This document shows, piece by piece, positions 11,925 to 22,830 of a DNA stretch of 64,000 nt (position 1 is its first letter; every line of letters begins with the position of its first letter). Location: NCBI GenBank assembly GCA_013400115.1, contig VXBP01001161.1, forward strand, positions 186,001 through 250,000. Direction: 5' to 3'. A model generated the notes under the pieces. The model saw nothing but the letters and a program-made list of their open reading frames with translations. It was not told where the DNA came from and searched no databases. Made by a program: the position numbers and the translations under genes. The DNA comes from Rhinopomastus cyanomelas (Eukaryota > Chordata > Aves > Bucerotiformes > Rhinopomastidae).

Positions 11925-12510
11925 CAGGCGCAGCGTGAGCAGGGAAGAGCATCTCATTTCATACGATTCGACGCTCTCCTTTGATTAAGTCTTAGTTTAG
12001 CCCCGTTTCCATTCCCTGCGCTTCCCCTCCCGTCCTTCCCCCGCACCCCCTCCTGGCTCCATCCCTTCTCACAAGCCCCAGATTGTGCTTCAAGCACCAA
12101 CTCGGCAGCTGAAAGGCCATTATGCAGATCCATGAATACATAATTCAAAACCCGAGCCACCACAACAGTTGCCCTTAACTTTTTTAACCCTATTGTCGGC
12201 CGAGCGGCGACGTTCAGCTGCGACAGCAGACGGCGGAGATACGACACACGCAGGTTTTCCCACAGCCTTTCGCCCCTCCGCCGCGCTAATCCCATTGAGA
12301 GCATTTATGGCCCCAACACAATGCGGGGATCCCCGCCGTGGTCCGGAGACTGGCCGCAGCTCAGCCGCCCCGTGCCAGGGGGACACCCTGCCACAGCTTG
12401 GAAAACTGGGGGGTTTTGGGGGGTAGGAGCACTCTTTGCAGTGATCCAAGTCTGGCTGCGGACGATGGAGCCGCTGCGTTGGCTTGAACGTGAGCAACAT
12501 TAATCTACGG
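11925..12510. promoter_or_regulatory. Candidate conserved, CpG-rich non-coding element
   Basis: A CR1-free block with an AT-rich core (TTATGCAGATCCATGAATAC then ATAATTCAAAA, about 12121-12152). It is followed by a CpG-rich stretch (GGCCGAGCGGCGACG, CCTCCGCCGCGCTAATCCC). The mix of octamer/homeobox-like words and dense CpG resembles developmental enhancers. Conservation itself cannot be seen from one sequence. Confidence 0.3.
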
Positions 12511-12714
12511 CACCCCAGTGAGGGAAACTGCACCACGGCAAGTTGTTGCTGCAAAGCTGGACACCAAACCCCCCACCACTGAATTCACATCCCAGTGCTC
12601 ATACTGGTTTGTTCCTGTTTGCCACTCCTCCTGCATTTTTAGGCTAATGTTTGAGAACACCAAGAGAGGTTTAGAGTCAGTGGCTTCTGACAGGGGCTGT
12701 GGTGTCCAAACACC

Positions 12715-12861
12715 TTCACAGAATCAGAGAGCATTAGGGATTGGAAGTGACCTCAAAAAATCACCCAGTCCAATCCCAGTGCCAGAGCAGGACCACCTAC
12801 ACCCAGCCACACAGGAACGTGTCCAGGCGGGTTTGAAACGTCTCCAGAGAAGAAGACTCAT
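12715..12861 (-). mobile_element. CR1 tail, type 1
   Basis: The last 145 bp of a minus-strand copy with several substitutions (AATCAGAGAGCATTAGG). Confidence 0.87.
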
Positions 12862-13047
12862 GCCAAAAGCAGCCTGTGCAGTCTAAGGGTAAATGAATGT
12901 ATTTTGTCTTCCAATGACGTGAAACCCAGGCTGACCAACCCATGGCACATCATCCCTTGGAATCTGGCTCTGCACAACACACCACCCATTAATCTGCCCT
13001 CACAGCCTAAACACAACCTCAGTATCTCTAAAAGAGCCCCTTTGATT

Positions 13048-13303
13048 TAGAATCATAGAATGTGTTGGGCTGGAAGGGACATTTAGAGGTCATCTCAGGA
13101 CACCTTTACCTAGAATACATTGCTCAGAGCCTCATCAAGCCTGACCTTGAATGGCTCCGGGGATGGGACCTTCACCACCCCTCTGGGCAGCCTGTTCCAG
13201 GGATCCACCACCCTCAAGAACTTTTTCATCCTGTCCAGCCTGAATCTACCCTTCTCCAGCTTAAAACCAAGACCTATCCTATCGTTCCCTGCCCTTGTGA
13301 ATG
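13048..13303 (-). mobile_element. CR1 fragment, type 3
   Basis: Starts TAGAATCATAGAATGTGTTG and includes GGGCAGCCTGTTCCAGGGAT and CTTCTCCAGCTTAAAACCA. It is 5'-truncated in the NDRIG-like region. Confidence 0.88.
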
Positions 13304-13760
13304 TTCCTTCACCAATTATTTCTGATCAGTGTGAGGTCAACGCTCTGCAGCCACAGCAAGTCCAGCAGCTCCTCGGTGCCCTGTAAAGATCCCACAACAC
13401 GAGGCTGAGATAACCAACTCTTCAGGCAGTGGATTAGCAGTTTGTGAAAAGCTTGTCTCTAAAATTCAGCACAAGCCTTTCTAATGATCTACAGACAAGT
13501 GAATGATGGGCTGATGTTTATTAAGTTCCACACAAAGGTGAATTAGTGCCTTTCGCTATGGCAACGGCAATAAAAGGATGTGGAATGGCTCCGAGAGGTC
13601 CTGGCTGGCTGGGGAAATTGGTTGACATTCTGCAAGTCTATTCAACCAGGAGAGGGTTTCATTACAAGCTCTTCCCCCTGGGTTGATGTGTCCCATCACG
13701 TGTTGTCCCTCAGCCTGCTGCTGTGGATGGGATGAGCAAGAAAGGGAAATCCACACACTG
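13304..13760. other. Unique intergenic sequence
   Basis: Nothing recognised. Confidence 0.4.
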
Positions 13761-13906
13761 AATCCCTCTGGTTGGAAAAGACCCCTGGGATCATCGAGTC
13801 CAACCAGCTACTCTACCTTACAAGTTCACCCCTAAACCAGATCCCTCAACACCTCACCCAAACAATCTTTAAACACATCCGGGGATGGCGACTTAACCAC
13901 CTCCCC
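13761..13906 (-). mobile_element. CR1 fragment, type 2
   Basis: GGTTGGAAAAGACCCCTGGG, CAAGTTCACCCCTAAACCAG and TTTAAACACATCCGGGGATG identify the type-2 3' end. The copy has lost its octamer tail. Confidence 0.82.
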
Positions 13907-14269
13907 GCTCTCCTAAAAACATGGGGTTTTGAAAGGGAATCATCCAGCTAAAAGGAGGGCGAAGGACTTGCTGAAAACGTTGAGGTGTGGAAAAAAGGGA
14001 AGAGAAACACCAAGTCAAAGCCAGTTTGATGTTTCCTACTAATCCAGGCAAAGTTCTGCCTCATCAGCTGACTGAGCAAACTGCAGAGCCAGAGCTACAA
14101 GGTACCTGCTGTGGGGACTGACTGCAGCTCAACAGCAGGAGTTAAGCTTTTTGAGAACTGGGAAAGCCACACGGACCACCTGGGTCAGCAGCTGGTTTCT
14201 CAGTAGATGGACTATGTGACGGGGTTTCAACACTCCATGTGATTGCTGGCATCTTCTACCCAGAGACTC
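13907..14269. other. Unique intergenic sequence
   Basis: Nothing recognised. Confidence 0.4.
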
Positions 14270-14688
14270 CATAGAATCATAGAATGGCTGAGGTTGAAGG
14301 GACCTCAGAGATCAGCTACTCGAACCTCCCTGCCATGAGCAGTGACAGCTCTCAACTAGACTTGGTTGCCCAAGGCCTCAGCCAACTCAGCTCTGAACAT
14401 CTCCAGGGAGGGGGAGCTACAACCTCTCCATCCAATCAATTTCAGAGTTTCTCCAGCCTTGCACTGAAGAACTTCTTCCTAAGATCTAGCATCAACCTCT
14501 TCTTCAGTTTCAAACCATTTCCTCTTGTCCTATCACTAGATCCCCTTGTGCAAAATCCCTCTCCAGCCTTCCTGTAGGTACTTCCCTTCAGGTACTGCCA
14601 GGCAGCTATAAGATCCCCCTGGAGTCTTCTCTTCCCTGGGCTGACCAACCCCAGCTCCCTCAGCCTGTCCTCACAGCACAAGTGCTCC
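14270..14688 (-). mobile_element. CR1 fragment, type 6
   Basis: A minus-strand copy with a frame reading EDRLRELGLVSPGKRRLQGD, then LIAAWQYLKGSTYRKAGEG and SSDRTRGNGLKLKKRLMLDL, ending in the type-6 tail. Confidence 0.9.
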
Positions 14689-15069
14689 AAAAATACCCAG
14701 CAGAAAGGGCATCCATCCTCACTTACACACCGAGAGGAACAGACAAGGAGCAGACCACAAGAGGTTCCACATTTAGGCTGCTGGAAGTCAGGTTTTTGGG
14801 GCAAACTCCTACGCTCTGCCTTGGTCTTGCCTGGAGAACCTCACACCTGTGTGACAAAGCAGCCTTTCACCACTTCCAGCTCAAAAACACCACTAAGGTG
14901 CAGTGAGAGCAGGCACCTTGCATGGAACCATCGAGCGCTGCAGCTGTCCTCTGCAGAGCTGGATCTGAGCTGTTGACTGCCTCCCTGTTGACTCTGGACT
15001 GTGTCACGCGATCCTGTTCGCCTCAGCAGATCCCAGTCACTCTGGGGATCGAATTCCAGTTTTCACTCA
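14689..15069. other. Unique intergenic sequence
   Basis: Nothing recognised. Confidence 0.4.
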
Positions 15070-15146
15070 ATCACAGAGTTAGAGAAGAATGGAGGTGGGA
15101 AGAGAGGACCTCTGGATATCAGCTGGTCAAGCTCCCTCCTACCTAA
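15070..15146 (-). mobile_element. Probable degraded CR1 tail
   Basis: AATCACAGAGTTAGAGAAGA and AGAGGACCTCTGGATATCAG look like a divergent CR1 tail. Weak call. Confidence 0.45.
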
Positions 15147-15779
15147 ATATTTCCATTCAGGTTTCTTTTTAATTTCTAGAAATCCTCTTAGAGTCTGTCC
15201 TCGAGCTTCACCTCATCTGTCTTTACCTGACAGAGCAGCCACTTGGTGGACTTGGACTTTCACCCTCCTGCAGCACTCATAGGAGCAGAAGACGTCAGAG
15301 CTCCTCGTGGGGCTGATTGGAGATCACCTCTGGCTTCACAGACGGAAGAACGGTGCCTTCAAACGACTGCATATGCAGCTCAGCATACTCCTGTTGTCAG
15401 GCTTTCCCCCACACTAGCCACGTGCCTGGCCAGTTGCATCACAGCCACACAGAGCATCCCAGCCGCTCTGGCTCCAAGGAGCCTTCGGTGCCGAAGGGGA
15501 CTGCAAACAACTTAATCACAGTGAAAATCAGGAGTGACTAAAGACTGGGAAGAAACTGTCAGGAGTGGCTGAGCTCACAGCCCTGATCAATGAAAACAAA
15601 GGGAAATCTTCCTCTGAGGAAATGTTCTGCACCCTTCCATCTCACTTCTCCTCAAGCTGATAGAAGCAGAGCAGAAAGGAATTGATTTTTGTTCATTTCT
15701 GGTGCACTCAGACCCCCTGCACGCTGACTGTCTGGGCTCCAAGAGTTGTCTTGCCTTTCTTGAAACCCTTCCAGACCCC
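15147..15779. other. Unique intergenic sequence
   Basis: Nothing recognised. Confidence 0.4.
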
Positions 15780-16420
15780 GTGATGGATGGACTGTGAAGC
15801 GGTCCGGCGTTGCTCGTCCTACGGCGCTATCGACAGAACACGCTCTTCCAGTTCCGATCCCCCCGGGCGCCAGGGGAAGAGCCCCTTTCAGGGCAGCAGC
15901 TGCACGCTGCACATGAGCTGTGTTTATGGAGAGAGTAAACACGAGGAAACGGGCGCATTTGGTTTTAATTCGCGGCGCCTGACCCGAGGAGTCCTCCCCA
16001 GAGACAGCGCTCAGGTCGGCCCATAGATTTTCAGACCAGCACGCACGAGCCTCGCTGCGTGTCTTCTATTAGAAAAGAGCCAGAGAGCCGCGTGGGGAAG
16101 GATTTCTGAGCAGACATCCAGCCAAGACGCTGACACGGAACCGGTGCGTGCGTGGACACTTCCACCGGAGAGCCCAGCCGCTGCACCAGCACATGGTGGC
16201 ACCACTGCGGTGCACCAGCACTGGAGGCAAGAGCCAGAGGCTCAGCCACAACACATTAACTAACACCTCACCCTGCAAAGAGCCTGGCTGAGCCCAGCAG
16301 ATGAAATCACGGGCGCAGATACGATTCAACGCGGCGATCACGATTTGATCCACGACCAGAGCTTGTGGGAACGTGTTCGCACTTCTTCCTTCCACCCAGT
16401 TTTTGGACAAGTTGCGGGGA
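15780..16420. promoter_or_regulatory. Candidate CpG-rich regulatory element with paired forkhead-like sites
   Basis: A CR1-free stretch with many CpGs (TTTAATTCGCGGCGCCTGAC, GATACGATTCAACGCGGCGA). It holds an inverted pair of forkhead-like words, TGTTTAT at 15921-15927 and GTAAACA at 15935-15941. Regulatory function is inferred from composition only. Confidence 0.28.
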
Positions 16421-16705
16421 TGTTTGCCACAGGAGAGCATGTTTCCCTTTCATCCTCGTTCTCCAACAGGCATCTGGGAAATCCTGACACGGGTGTCAGA
16501 ACGTGGGCTTAGTCATGACAACCAGAGTGTTGTAGGGCTTTAAGCTCTCTACAGCAAACTGCAACGGCGCGGTGTCCCAGCTCCTGCGGAGTCCACCTCA
16601 TCCAGATGTTCCTCATGGACTTAGCTCTAAGCACCAGTTGATCTGAGGAGCCCAGGCCATGCGATGCAGCTGTTCTCTATGAGTGTCCTGTACTGGTGGA
16701 GCTAC
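16421..16705. other. Unique intergenic sequence
   Basis: Nothing recognised. Confidence 0.4.
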
Positions 16706-17122
16706 AGAATCACAGAATCATTCAGATTGGAAAAGACCCTTGGGGTCACCGAGTCCGACCATCAACCCTACTCTACAAGATCCCCCAACACCACATCTAA
16801 GCGACTTTTAAACACATCCAGGGATGGGGACTCAACCCCCACCCTGGGCAGCCCATTCCACTGCCTGACCACTCTCTCCAGGAAGAATTTCTTCCCGAAG
16901 TCCAGTCTAAACCTCCCCTGTTGGAGCTTGAAGCCCTTCCCTCTGGTTCTGTCGCTAGTTACCTGTGAGAAGAGACCAGCACCACCATTTCTACAATGTC
17001 CTTTCAGATAGTTGTAGAGAGCGATGAGGTCTCCCCTCAGCTTTCTCTTTCTCAGACTAAACAGCCTCAACTCTCTCCATCTCTCCTCATCAGATGTGTT
17101 CTCCAGGCCCTTCACTGACACT
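16706..17122 (-). mobile_element. CR1 fragment, type 2, well preserved
   Basis: The minus strand keeps one open frame of about 115 ORF2 residues: VKGLENTSDEERWRELRLFS, LYNYLKGHCRNGGAGLFSQV, RLDFGKKFFLERVVRQWNGL. The type-2 tail with an octamer-like end follows. Lack of stops suggests a fairly young copy. Confidence 0.93.
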
Positions 17123-17248
17123 AACCCACAGTGGCTGGTAGCATCCCTGCACAGCATCTCCGTGTGCGGAGCTCTGCATTTACTTTGGTTCAGATTTTAC
17201 TTCACTCACACATCTGGAGTTTTCATTAGGCTCATCCTGTATTTGCAT

Positions 17249-17329
17249 CACAGAATCACAGGATAGTGACCTCAAAGATCATCTAGATCCAAGCCCCTAC
17301 CATGGGCAGGGACATCTCTCATTAGGACA
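17249..17329 (-). mobile_element. CR1 tail fragment, degraded
   Basis: ATCACAGAATCACAGGATAG, then GACCTCAAAGATCATCTAG and CCCCTACCATGGGCAGGGAC. Confidence 0.75.
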
Positions 17330-17571
17330 CTCAGGAGACCAGATTTCTCTGTTAGTGTAAGGTGTGAGTAGAAATAATCATCGGTGGTGGTGGTTCTGCG
17401 CTTCAAAGGCAGTCAGGCTAAACATGATGGGGCTTTTGGGACCTCTAGGAGCAGTTAGAAATAGGTAGCCTGTTCTGTGAGGCACTGTTCTGATGGGAAA
17501 GGACCACGAGGATGGATGGGTGGGTCCTAGAGATTGATAGGTTTGTAATTCCTGCATTCTGCTTCCTGCAT
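17330..17571. other. Unique intergenic sequence
   Basis: Nothing recognised. Confidence 0.35.
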
Positions 17572-18030
17572 AAGACTCTGGGAGGACTTCAGAGCTGCCT
17601 TCCAGCACCTGAATCACAGAACATTAGGGACTGGAAGGGACCTCAAAAGATCATCCAGTCCAATCCCTCTGCCATAGCTGGATCACCTAGACCAAGTCCA
17701 GGTGAGTTTTAAACATCTCCAGAGAAGGAGACTCCACAGCCCCCCTGGGCAGCCTGAACCTACAGGAAGGCTGGAGAGGGACTTTGCACAAGGGGATCTA
17801 GTGATAGGACAAGGGGAAATCATTTGCCACTGAAGGAAAGTAGGTTCAGAGTAAATCGTAGGAAGAAGTTCTTCAGTGCAAAGGTGGAGAGACTCTGGAA
17901 TCAATTGCTTGGAGAGGCTGGAGGTGTTCACACAACCAAGTCTAGTAGAGAGGCATCACTGTCCATGGCAGGGTGGTTGGAACAGATGATCTCTCAAGTC
18001 CCTTCCAACCTCAGCCATTGTATGATTTTA
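17572..18030 (+). mobile_element. CR1, type 6, split by a nested type-1 CR1
   Basis: The older plus-strand element reads GAGCTGCCTTCCAGCACCTG up to 17611. It resumes at 17755 with GAACCTACAGGAAGGCTGGA and ends in a type-6 tail (CTTCCAACCTCAGCCATTGT). Between the two parts lies the minus-strand type-1 copy, which shows the order of insertion. Confidence 0.88.
17612..17754 (-). mobile_element. CR1 tail, type 1, nested in an older CR1
   Basis: A minus-strand type-1 3' end of about 143 bp inserted between CTTCCAGCACCTG and GAACCTACAGG of the host CR1. Confidence 0.88.
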
Positions 18031-18120
18031 AAAGATGCTCAAGAGTCACCCAATGCACCTCTTCCACTGCTCTTTCATCCCTCACACTGCTTTGGGATTA
18101 ACAAATCCTACATCCATGGA

Positions 18121-18160
18121 AGCACAGACTGCATTAGGTTGGAAGGGACCTTTCAACAGA
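18121..18160 (-). mobile_element. Possible CR1 tail relic
   Basis: GCACAGACTGCATTAGGTTG, then GAAGGGACCTTT, looks like a very short tail. Weak call. Confidence 0.4.
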
Positions 18161-18359
18161 CACAGCTGGAAGTGCAGGAGGACAGTCCTGATGTACATCA
18201 ACGTATCTTAACTCCCCAAACTCAAGCCAACTGCCTTCACTCGCATTCCACAGACAACGTGATATTGATGAAAGTCACCTAAACAGAAGAGCAACACCCC
18301 CCTTTTTCAATTAGATGTTTTTTAACCTCGCCAAAACAGAGTTCCACCATGTGACAACA

Positions 18360-18670
18360 TCTTGAATTCATCGAGCTACGGGCGATCCTCATCTTCTGTG
18401 TGTGTGCTACGAAATGTAGGAAACACAGATGCTGTCTGTTTAAACTGTCAAACAAGGTTCCTGATGGTAGCTATCACGTCTGCTGTAGCCTTGTTGGTTT
18501 AACAAACGCCGTGAATGTAAAGTCGGAACATGTGTGTGAAACATTCAGAGCTATAAACATCAGAATCATCAGAAGTTTGGTGAAGGTTCATCCCGTCAGC
18601 ATGAGAAGAGCTCTAACTGCTCTGGCTGCTTTGCTGGAGGGTTTCACGAAAGCTCTTCTATTTCAAGTAT
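18360..18670. promoter_or_regulatory. Candidate conserved non-coding element
   Basis: A CR1-free block of balanced composition with homeobox/forkhead-like words (GTTTAAACTGTCAAACAAGG, GCTATAAACATCAGAATCAT). No splice-bounded coding frame. Speculative. Confidence 0.22.
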
Positions 18671-18682
18671 GATCTCATACTT

Positions 18683-18950
18683 GTAGAATCATAGAATGTG
18701 TTGGGTTGGGAGCGACCTCCAAAGGTCATCTAGTCCAACCCCCCTACAACAAGCAGGACATCTCTAACCCAAACAGATTGCCCAGAGCCCCATCCAGCCT
18801 GACCTTGAATGGTGCCAGGGATGAGGTCTCCACCACCTCTCTAGGCAGCTTGTTTCAGGGAGCTTTCTCCTCACGTCCACCTTAAGTCTCCCCTTTTCCA
18901 GCTTCAAACCACGACCCCTCATCCTATTGTTCCCTGACCTTATGAACAGA
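18683..18950 (-). mobile_element. CR1 fragment, type 3
   Basis: Starts TAGAATCATAGAATGTGTTG. The minus strand encodes RGLKLEKGRLKVDVRRKL. Its 5' end directly meets the tail of the next element at 18951. Confidence 0.9.
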
Positions 18951-19326
18951 ATCACAGAACATTAGGGATTGGAAGGGACTTCGAAAGATCATCCAGTCCA
19001 ATCCCCCCACCACAGCAGGATCACCTAGATCAAGTCACACAGGAACACAGCCAGGTGGGTTTTAAACGCCTCCAGAGAAGGAGACTCAACAACCCACCTG
19101 GGCAGCCCCTTCCAGTGCTTTGTCACACCCACTGGGAAGAAGTTCCTTCTCATATTGATGTGGAACCTCCTGTGTTCCAGCTTACACCCCTGTTGACCCT
19201 TGTCCTATCATTAGATGCCACTGAGCAGAGCCTGGCTCCATCCTCCTGACACCCACCCTTCACAAATTTATCAACATTAATGAGGTCACCCCCCAGTCTC
19301 CTTTTTTCCAAGCCAAAGACCCAGTA
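18951..19326 (-). mobile_element. CR1 fragment, type 1
   Basis: The tail AGAATCACAGAACATTAGGG starts where the type-3 copy ends. The minus-strand frame reads LEKRRLGGDLINVDKFVKGG and CQEDGARLCSVASNDRT. Confidence 0.92.
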
Positions 19327-19635
19327 ATTTGCGACACAGTTATTGTGAGAAACCTGGTCACCCCAAACGGGAAACCTTGACTGAAAATTGCAGGCAACTA
19401 AGCAAAGAGCTGGAGCATGAAACGCCTCCCATTTGTCTTGGTTCAAGCTAACAACAAAAGAAGTTCTGCAGGTAACTTATGGCCCTTCTTGTTAGCACAA
19501 TCCTTGAATAATAGGAGGATTAACTCTTTGAGAACATTGAGAAGTATCAGGTGCTGCATCTAACGGGAAGATACCATCTTTCCACACATCTTTCTACAGC
19601 TGCAACCGTTGAGCAGTGTGATGAGCTCGACACCG
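19327..19635. other. Unique intergenic sequence
   Basis: Nothing recognised. Confidence 0.4.
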
Positions 19636-19756
19636 TTACGAGTGATTCTGATCCCGTAACTTCCCCAGTGAGGTGGTCCTGCTGTGTCAGGGGGATTGGA
19701 CTAGATGATCTTTTGGAGTCCCTTCCAATCCCTAATGATTCTATGATTCTATGATT
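19636..19756 (+). mobile_element. Chimeric CR1 tail (type 4 junction plus type 1)
   Basis: Begins inside the shared junction (GAGTGATTCTGATCCCGTAA, CTTCCCCAGTGAGGTGGTCC) and passes into a type-1 tail ending ATGATTCTATGATTCTATGA. Being 5'-truncated within the junction shows the junction was present in the transposed RNA. Confidence 0.8.
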
Positions 19757-19806
19757 GGTTGGACTTGATGATCTCAAGGGTTGCTTCCAACCAGTATGAT
19801 TCCATA
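19757..19806 (+). mobile_element. Additional CR1 tail, type 2, appended
   Basis: TTGGTTGGACTTGATGATCT, then CAAGGGTTGCTTCCAACCAG, follows the previous tail directly, making three tails in a row. Confidence 0.75.
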
Positions 19807-19883
19807 GAAGAAGGAAAAGGAGCTGGGAAACCTCCTCCTCATTGTATCAGAATCAAGCTTTTAATTAAATATCCAAATATTAC

Positions 19884-20360
19884 TACACATCTGGGCGCCT
19901 CAGTTCAAGGAGGACACAGAAATGCTGGAGAGAGTCCAGCACAGAGTCACAAAGTTGATGAAGGGAGTGGAACATCTCCCTGATGAGGAAAGGCTGAGGG
20001 AGCTGGGTGTCTTGAGCTTGGAGAAACAGAGACTGAGGGCTGACCTCATCAATGTTGATAAACATGGAAAGGGTGGGTACAGCCAGGCTTTGCTCAGTAG
20101 ACAAGGGGCAACGAGTGTGAGCTGGAGCAGATGAGCTTCCACATCAATATGAGAAGGAACTTCTTCCCAGTGAGGGTGACAGAGCACTGGAAGGGGCTGC
20201 CCAGGGAGGTGATGGAGTCTTCTTCTCTGGAGACACTTAAAACCTGCCTGGATACATTCCTGTGCAACTGGATCTAGGTGGTCCTGCTGTGGCAGGGGGA
20301 TTGGACTGGATGATCTTTCAAGGTCCCTTCTGATCCCTAATGTTCTCTGATTCTGTGAAA
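19884..20360 (+). mobile_element. CR1 fragment, type 1
   Basis: Plus strand encodes MLERVQHRVTKLMKGVEHLP and DEERLRELGVLSLEKQRLRA. A deletion removes the QEDGA segment near 20080, and a type-1 tail follows. Confidence 0.92.
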
Positions 20361-20459
20361 CCTCTTCTGCACTCACCAGTCACACAGACACCTGCAGTAG
20401 AGTGACTGTGAGGGGTGGGATTTTGTGAGGCTACCGAAACACTTCCAAGCAGGTTGAAA

Positions 20460-20760
20460 AACAAGGTGCCCGTGGGGAGAGTCATGACATTGTGGAGCTG
20501 TCGCTCCCAGGCGCTTCGGATCGATGCACAACGTGCTGTTTATGGGACTTAATGAAACAATCACAACCCTCCAGCTGATTGCCTCTGTTTTCTACCATGA
20601 ATCGATAGGTTATCAGCTGCGAATGTCAGTGCGTTTGCCCCTTCCTGGGAGGTCACTCTGCAAGGCAGTAATGAAGAACATGCATCGCTTGACTACCAGC
20701 TACAGACAGACGTCTCAATTTCCAAACAATCTAAAGAGCTGAAAGATACTCAAAGGGGAA
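20460..20760. promoter_or_regulatory. Candidate conserved non-coding element
   Basis: CR1-free block including GTGCTGTTTATGGGACTTAA, TGAAACAATCACAACCCTCC and GATAGGTTATCAGCTGCGAA. The words resemble homeobox, SOX and E-box sites. Conservation is untested. Confidence 0.22.
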
Positions 20761-20862
20761 AATAGAATCAGAGGACTCAACAACAAAAAAACCCATGAAC
20801 CCTAAACAGAAATGGAAATGCAGCTTTTAAAAAACATGAAAGTCCTCAGGTATTGAAAGTGT

Positions 20863-21132
20863 GTTCACAGAACCACAGAACATTAGGGATTGGAAGGGAC
20901 CTCAAAAGATCACCCAGTCCAACTCCCCTGCCACAGCAGGATCTCCTAGATCCAGTCGCACAGGAACGTATCCAGGTGGGTTTGAAACGTCTCCAGAGAA
21001 GGAGACTCCACAACCCCCCTGAGCAGCCCATTCCAGTGCTCTGTCACCCTCATCGTGAAGAAGTTCCTTCTCATAATGATGTGGAACCTCCTCTGTTCCA
21101 GCTCACACCCCCTGCCCCTTGTCCTGTCATGG
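20863..21132 (-). mobile_element. CR1 fragment, type 1
   Basis: Minus-strand frame RTRGRGCELEQRRFHIIMRR, then FFTMRVTEHWNGLLRGVVE, followed by the type-1 tail. Confidence 0.92.
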
Positions 21133-21650
21133 CAAATACCAAAGAATTTAAACATGGGGGTCTTGCTTTTTCAACTGATCTGTCTTTGACCACTTTCATC
21201 TTGAGCAACAGAGACTAATACATGCACGGAACAAACGGGTTGCGATGCCCTTGGCAATAAAGGAAAGAGTTGCAGTCTCCTGACCTCTAGGTTCACGATC
21301 AGAAACCTTATTTCGACACCCTTTTAGCCCCTGCACAGGTGAGAAAGAAATCCTGGTACCAAAACAACTTCATTTATTTCAAAGATGAAAGAGCGACACG
21401 GAGAAAGCAGAAAAATAATGGACTTTTGATCTTTTAATGGCTCTTTTTAGCTTTCTCAATCAATGCACTAGAAACCTGGCCAAGGCATCAATTGATGACG
21501 ACGAGATTTATGGGTTTTGGGGGCAGGTGTGCACTGAGCGCTGCGGCTTTTGAACAGTTAGATTGATTGTCGGTGAGCGCACGACACACCCCGCTTGTGC
21601 CAGAACGCAGGAGCACGCTGCTGGTTTTCTGAGAGCATTGCTCCTGAGAT
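21133..21650. other. Unique intergenic sequence
   Basis: Nothing recognised. AT-rich in 21360-21500. Confidence 0.4.
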
Positions 21651-22108
21651 CATAGAGCCATTTAGGCTGGAAAGGGCCTTCACGAAGCTGGAGAGGGGTC
21701 TGGAGAATAGAACTTATGAGGAGAGATGAGAGAGTTGAGGCTGTTTAGCTTGAGCAAAAGGAGGCTGAGGGGAGACCTCATCACTCTCTACAACTATCTG
21801 AAGGGACATTGTAGAGATGTTGGTGCTGATCTCTTCTCACAGGTAGTTAGTGACAGAACCAGAAGGAAGGGCTTCAAGTTCCAACAGGGGAGGTTTAGAC
21901 TGGACATCAGGAAGAAATTCTTCTGGAGAGAGTGGTCAGACACTGGAATGGGCTGCCCAGGGTGGTGGTTGAGTCCCTATCCCTGGATGAGTTTAAAAGA
22001 TGCTTAGATGTGGTGTTGGGGGATCTGCTTTAGATCTTCTAGAGTAGGGCTGATGGTTGGACTTGATGATCCCAAGTGACTTTTCCAATCTGAATGATTC
22101 TATGATTT
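21651..22108 (+). mobile_element. CR1 fragment, type 2, with a short opposite tail at its 5' end
   Basis: 21651-21682 is a 32-bp minus-oriented tail (TCATAGAGCCATTTAGGCTG). From 21683 a plus-strand type-2 CR1 follows, encoding LRLFSLSKRRLRGDLITLYN, then YLKGHCRDVGADLFSQVVSD and RRKGFKFQQGRFRLDIRKKF, and ending in the type-2 tail. Confidence 0.9.
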
Positions 22109-22110
22109 TA

Positions 22111-22292
22111 TATCACAGAGTCCAACCATGAACCCAACTGTCCTAAGGCCACTGCTAAACCCTGTCACTAAGCTCCAGATCTCCATGACTTTTAAACACA
22201 TGCAGGGATGGTGATTCAACCCCCTCCCTGGGCAGCCTGTTGCTGACCCTTTCCAGGAAGAAGTGTCTCCTAGCATCTGTGCACTGGTTGAC
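22111..22292 (-). mobile_element. CR1 fragment, type 2-like, tail lost
   Basis: GAGTCCAACCATGAACCCAA, ACACATGCAGGGATGGTGAT and CCTCCCTGGGCAGCCTGTTG show a divergent CR1 3' region. It faces away from the element before it. Confidence 0.8.
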
Positions 22293-22830
22293 TTGTTTCA
22301 ATCCCTTCAAGAGCTACAGAGAAGCTGTCAAAGTGCCTGCAGTAAATGTATTGGACATGATTCTATGATTCTATGATTAGTGCAGAGTTCGACAGGACCC
22401 TCATGGAAAAGAGTTAACGTCAGAAGAACCCTGAGATAGGTGCCTCTGCCAGCTAGTCCCTCTTTAGGGGTTCCACAGACCTTCATTTCAGTAATATCCC
22501 AGAAGTACAACAACCTGCTGTTATAAAAGCTGCACTATTTGCCTCGAAACACTTCAAAACCTGATTTTTAACAAATTTGTGCTTTTCTCAACTAATGAAG
22601 GACAGAAATTTTGGGAAGTCCACCTGACAATCACTCCTCCTCCTCACCCCCCCATGTCCCACAATTAAAAGCAGATGTAAAAATTAAACTCGGAACAGAA
22701 CGTTAATAAAAGAGAGACCCAGAACATTTGGACACTGAGACAAGTAACGTGGGAGCTGCAAAGACCTTGGCAAGCTGGACCGTGCCCTCTGGTGGCTGCA
22801 GGTTCAGAGCATCTAAGGATCGAAAGATGA
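22293..22830. other. Unique sequence with an isolated octamer tail
   Basis: An isolated CR1-like octamer run (ATGATTCTATGATTCTATGA) sits at about 22358-22377 without an adjoining CR1 body. The rest is unrecognised. Confidence 0.5.
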
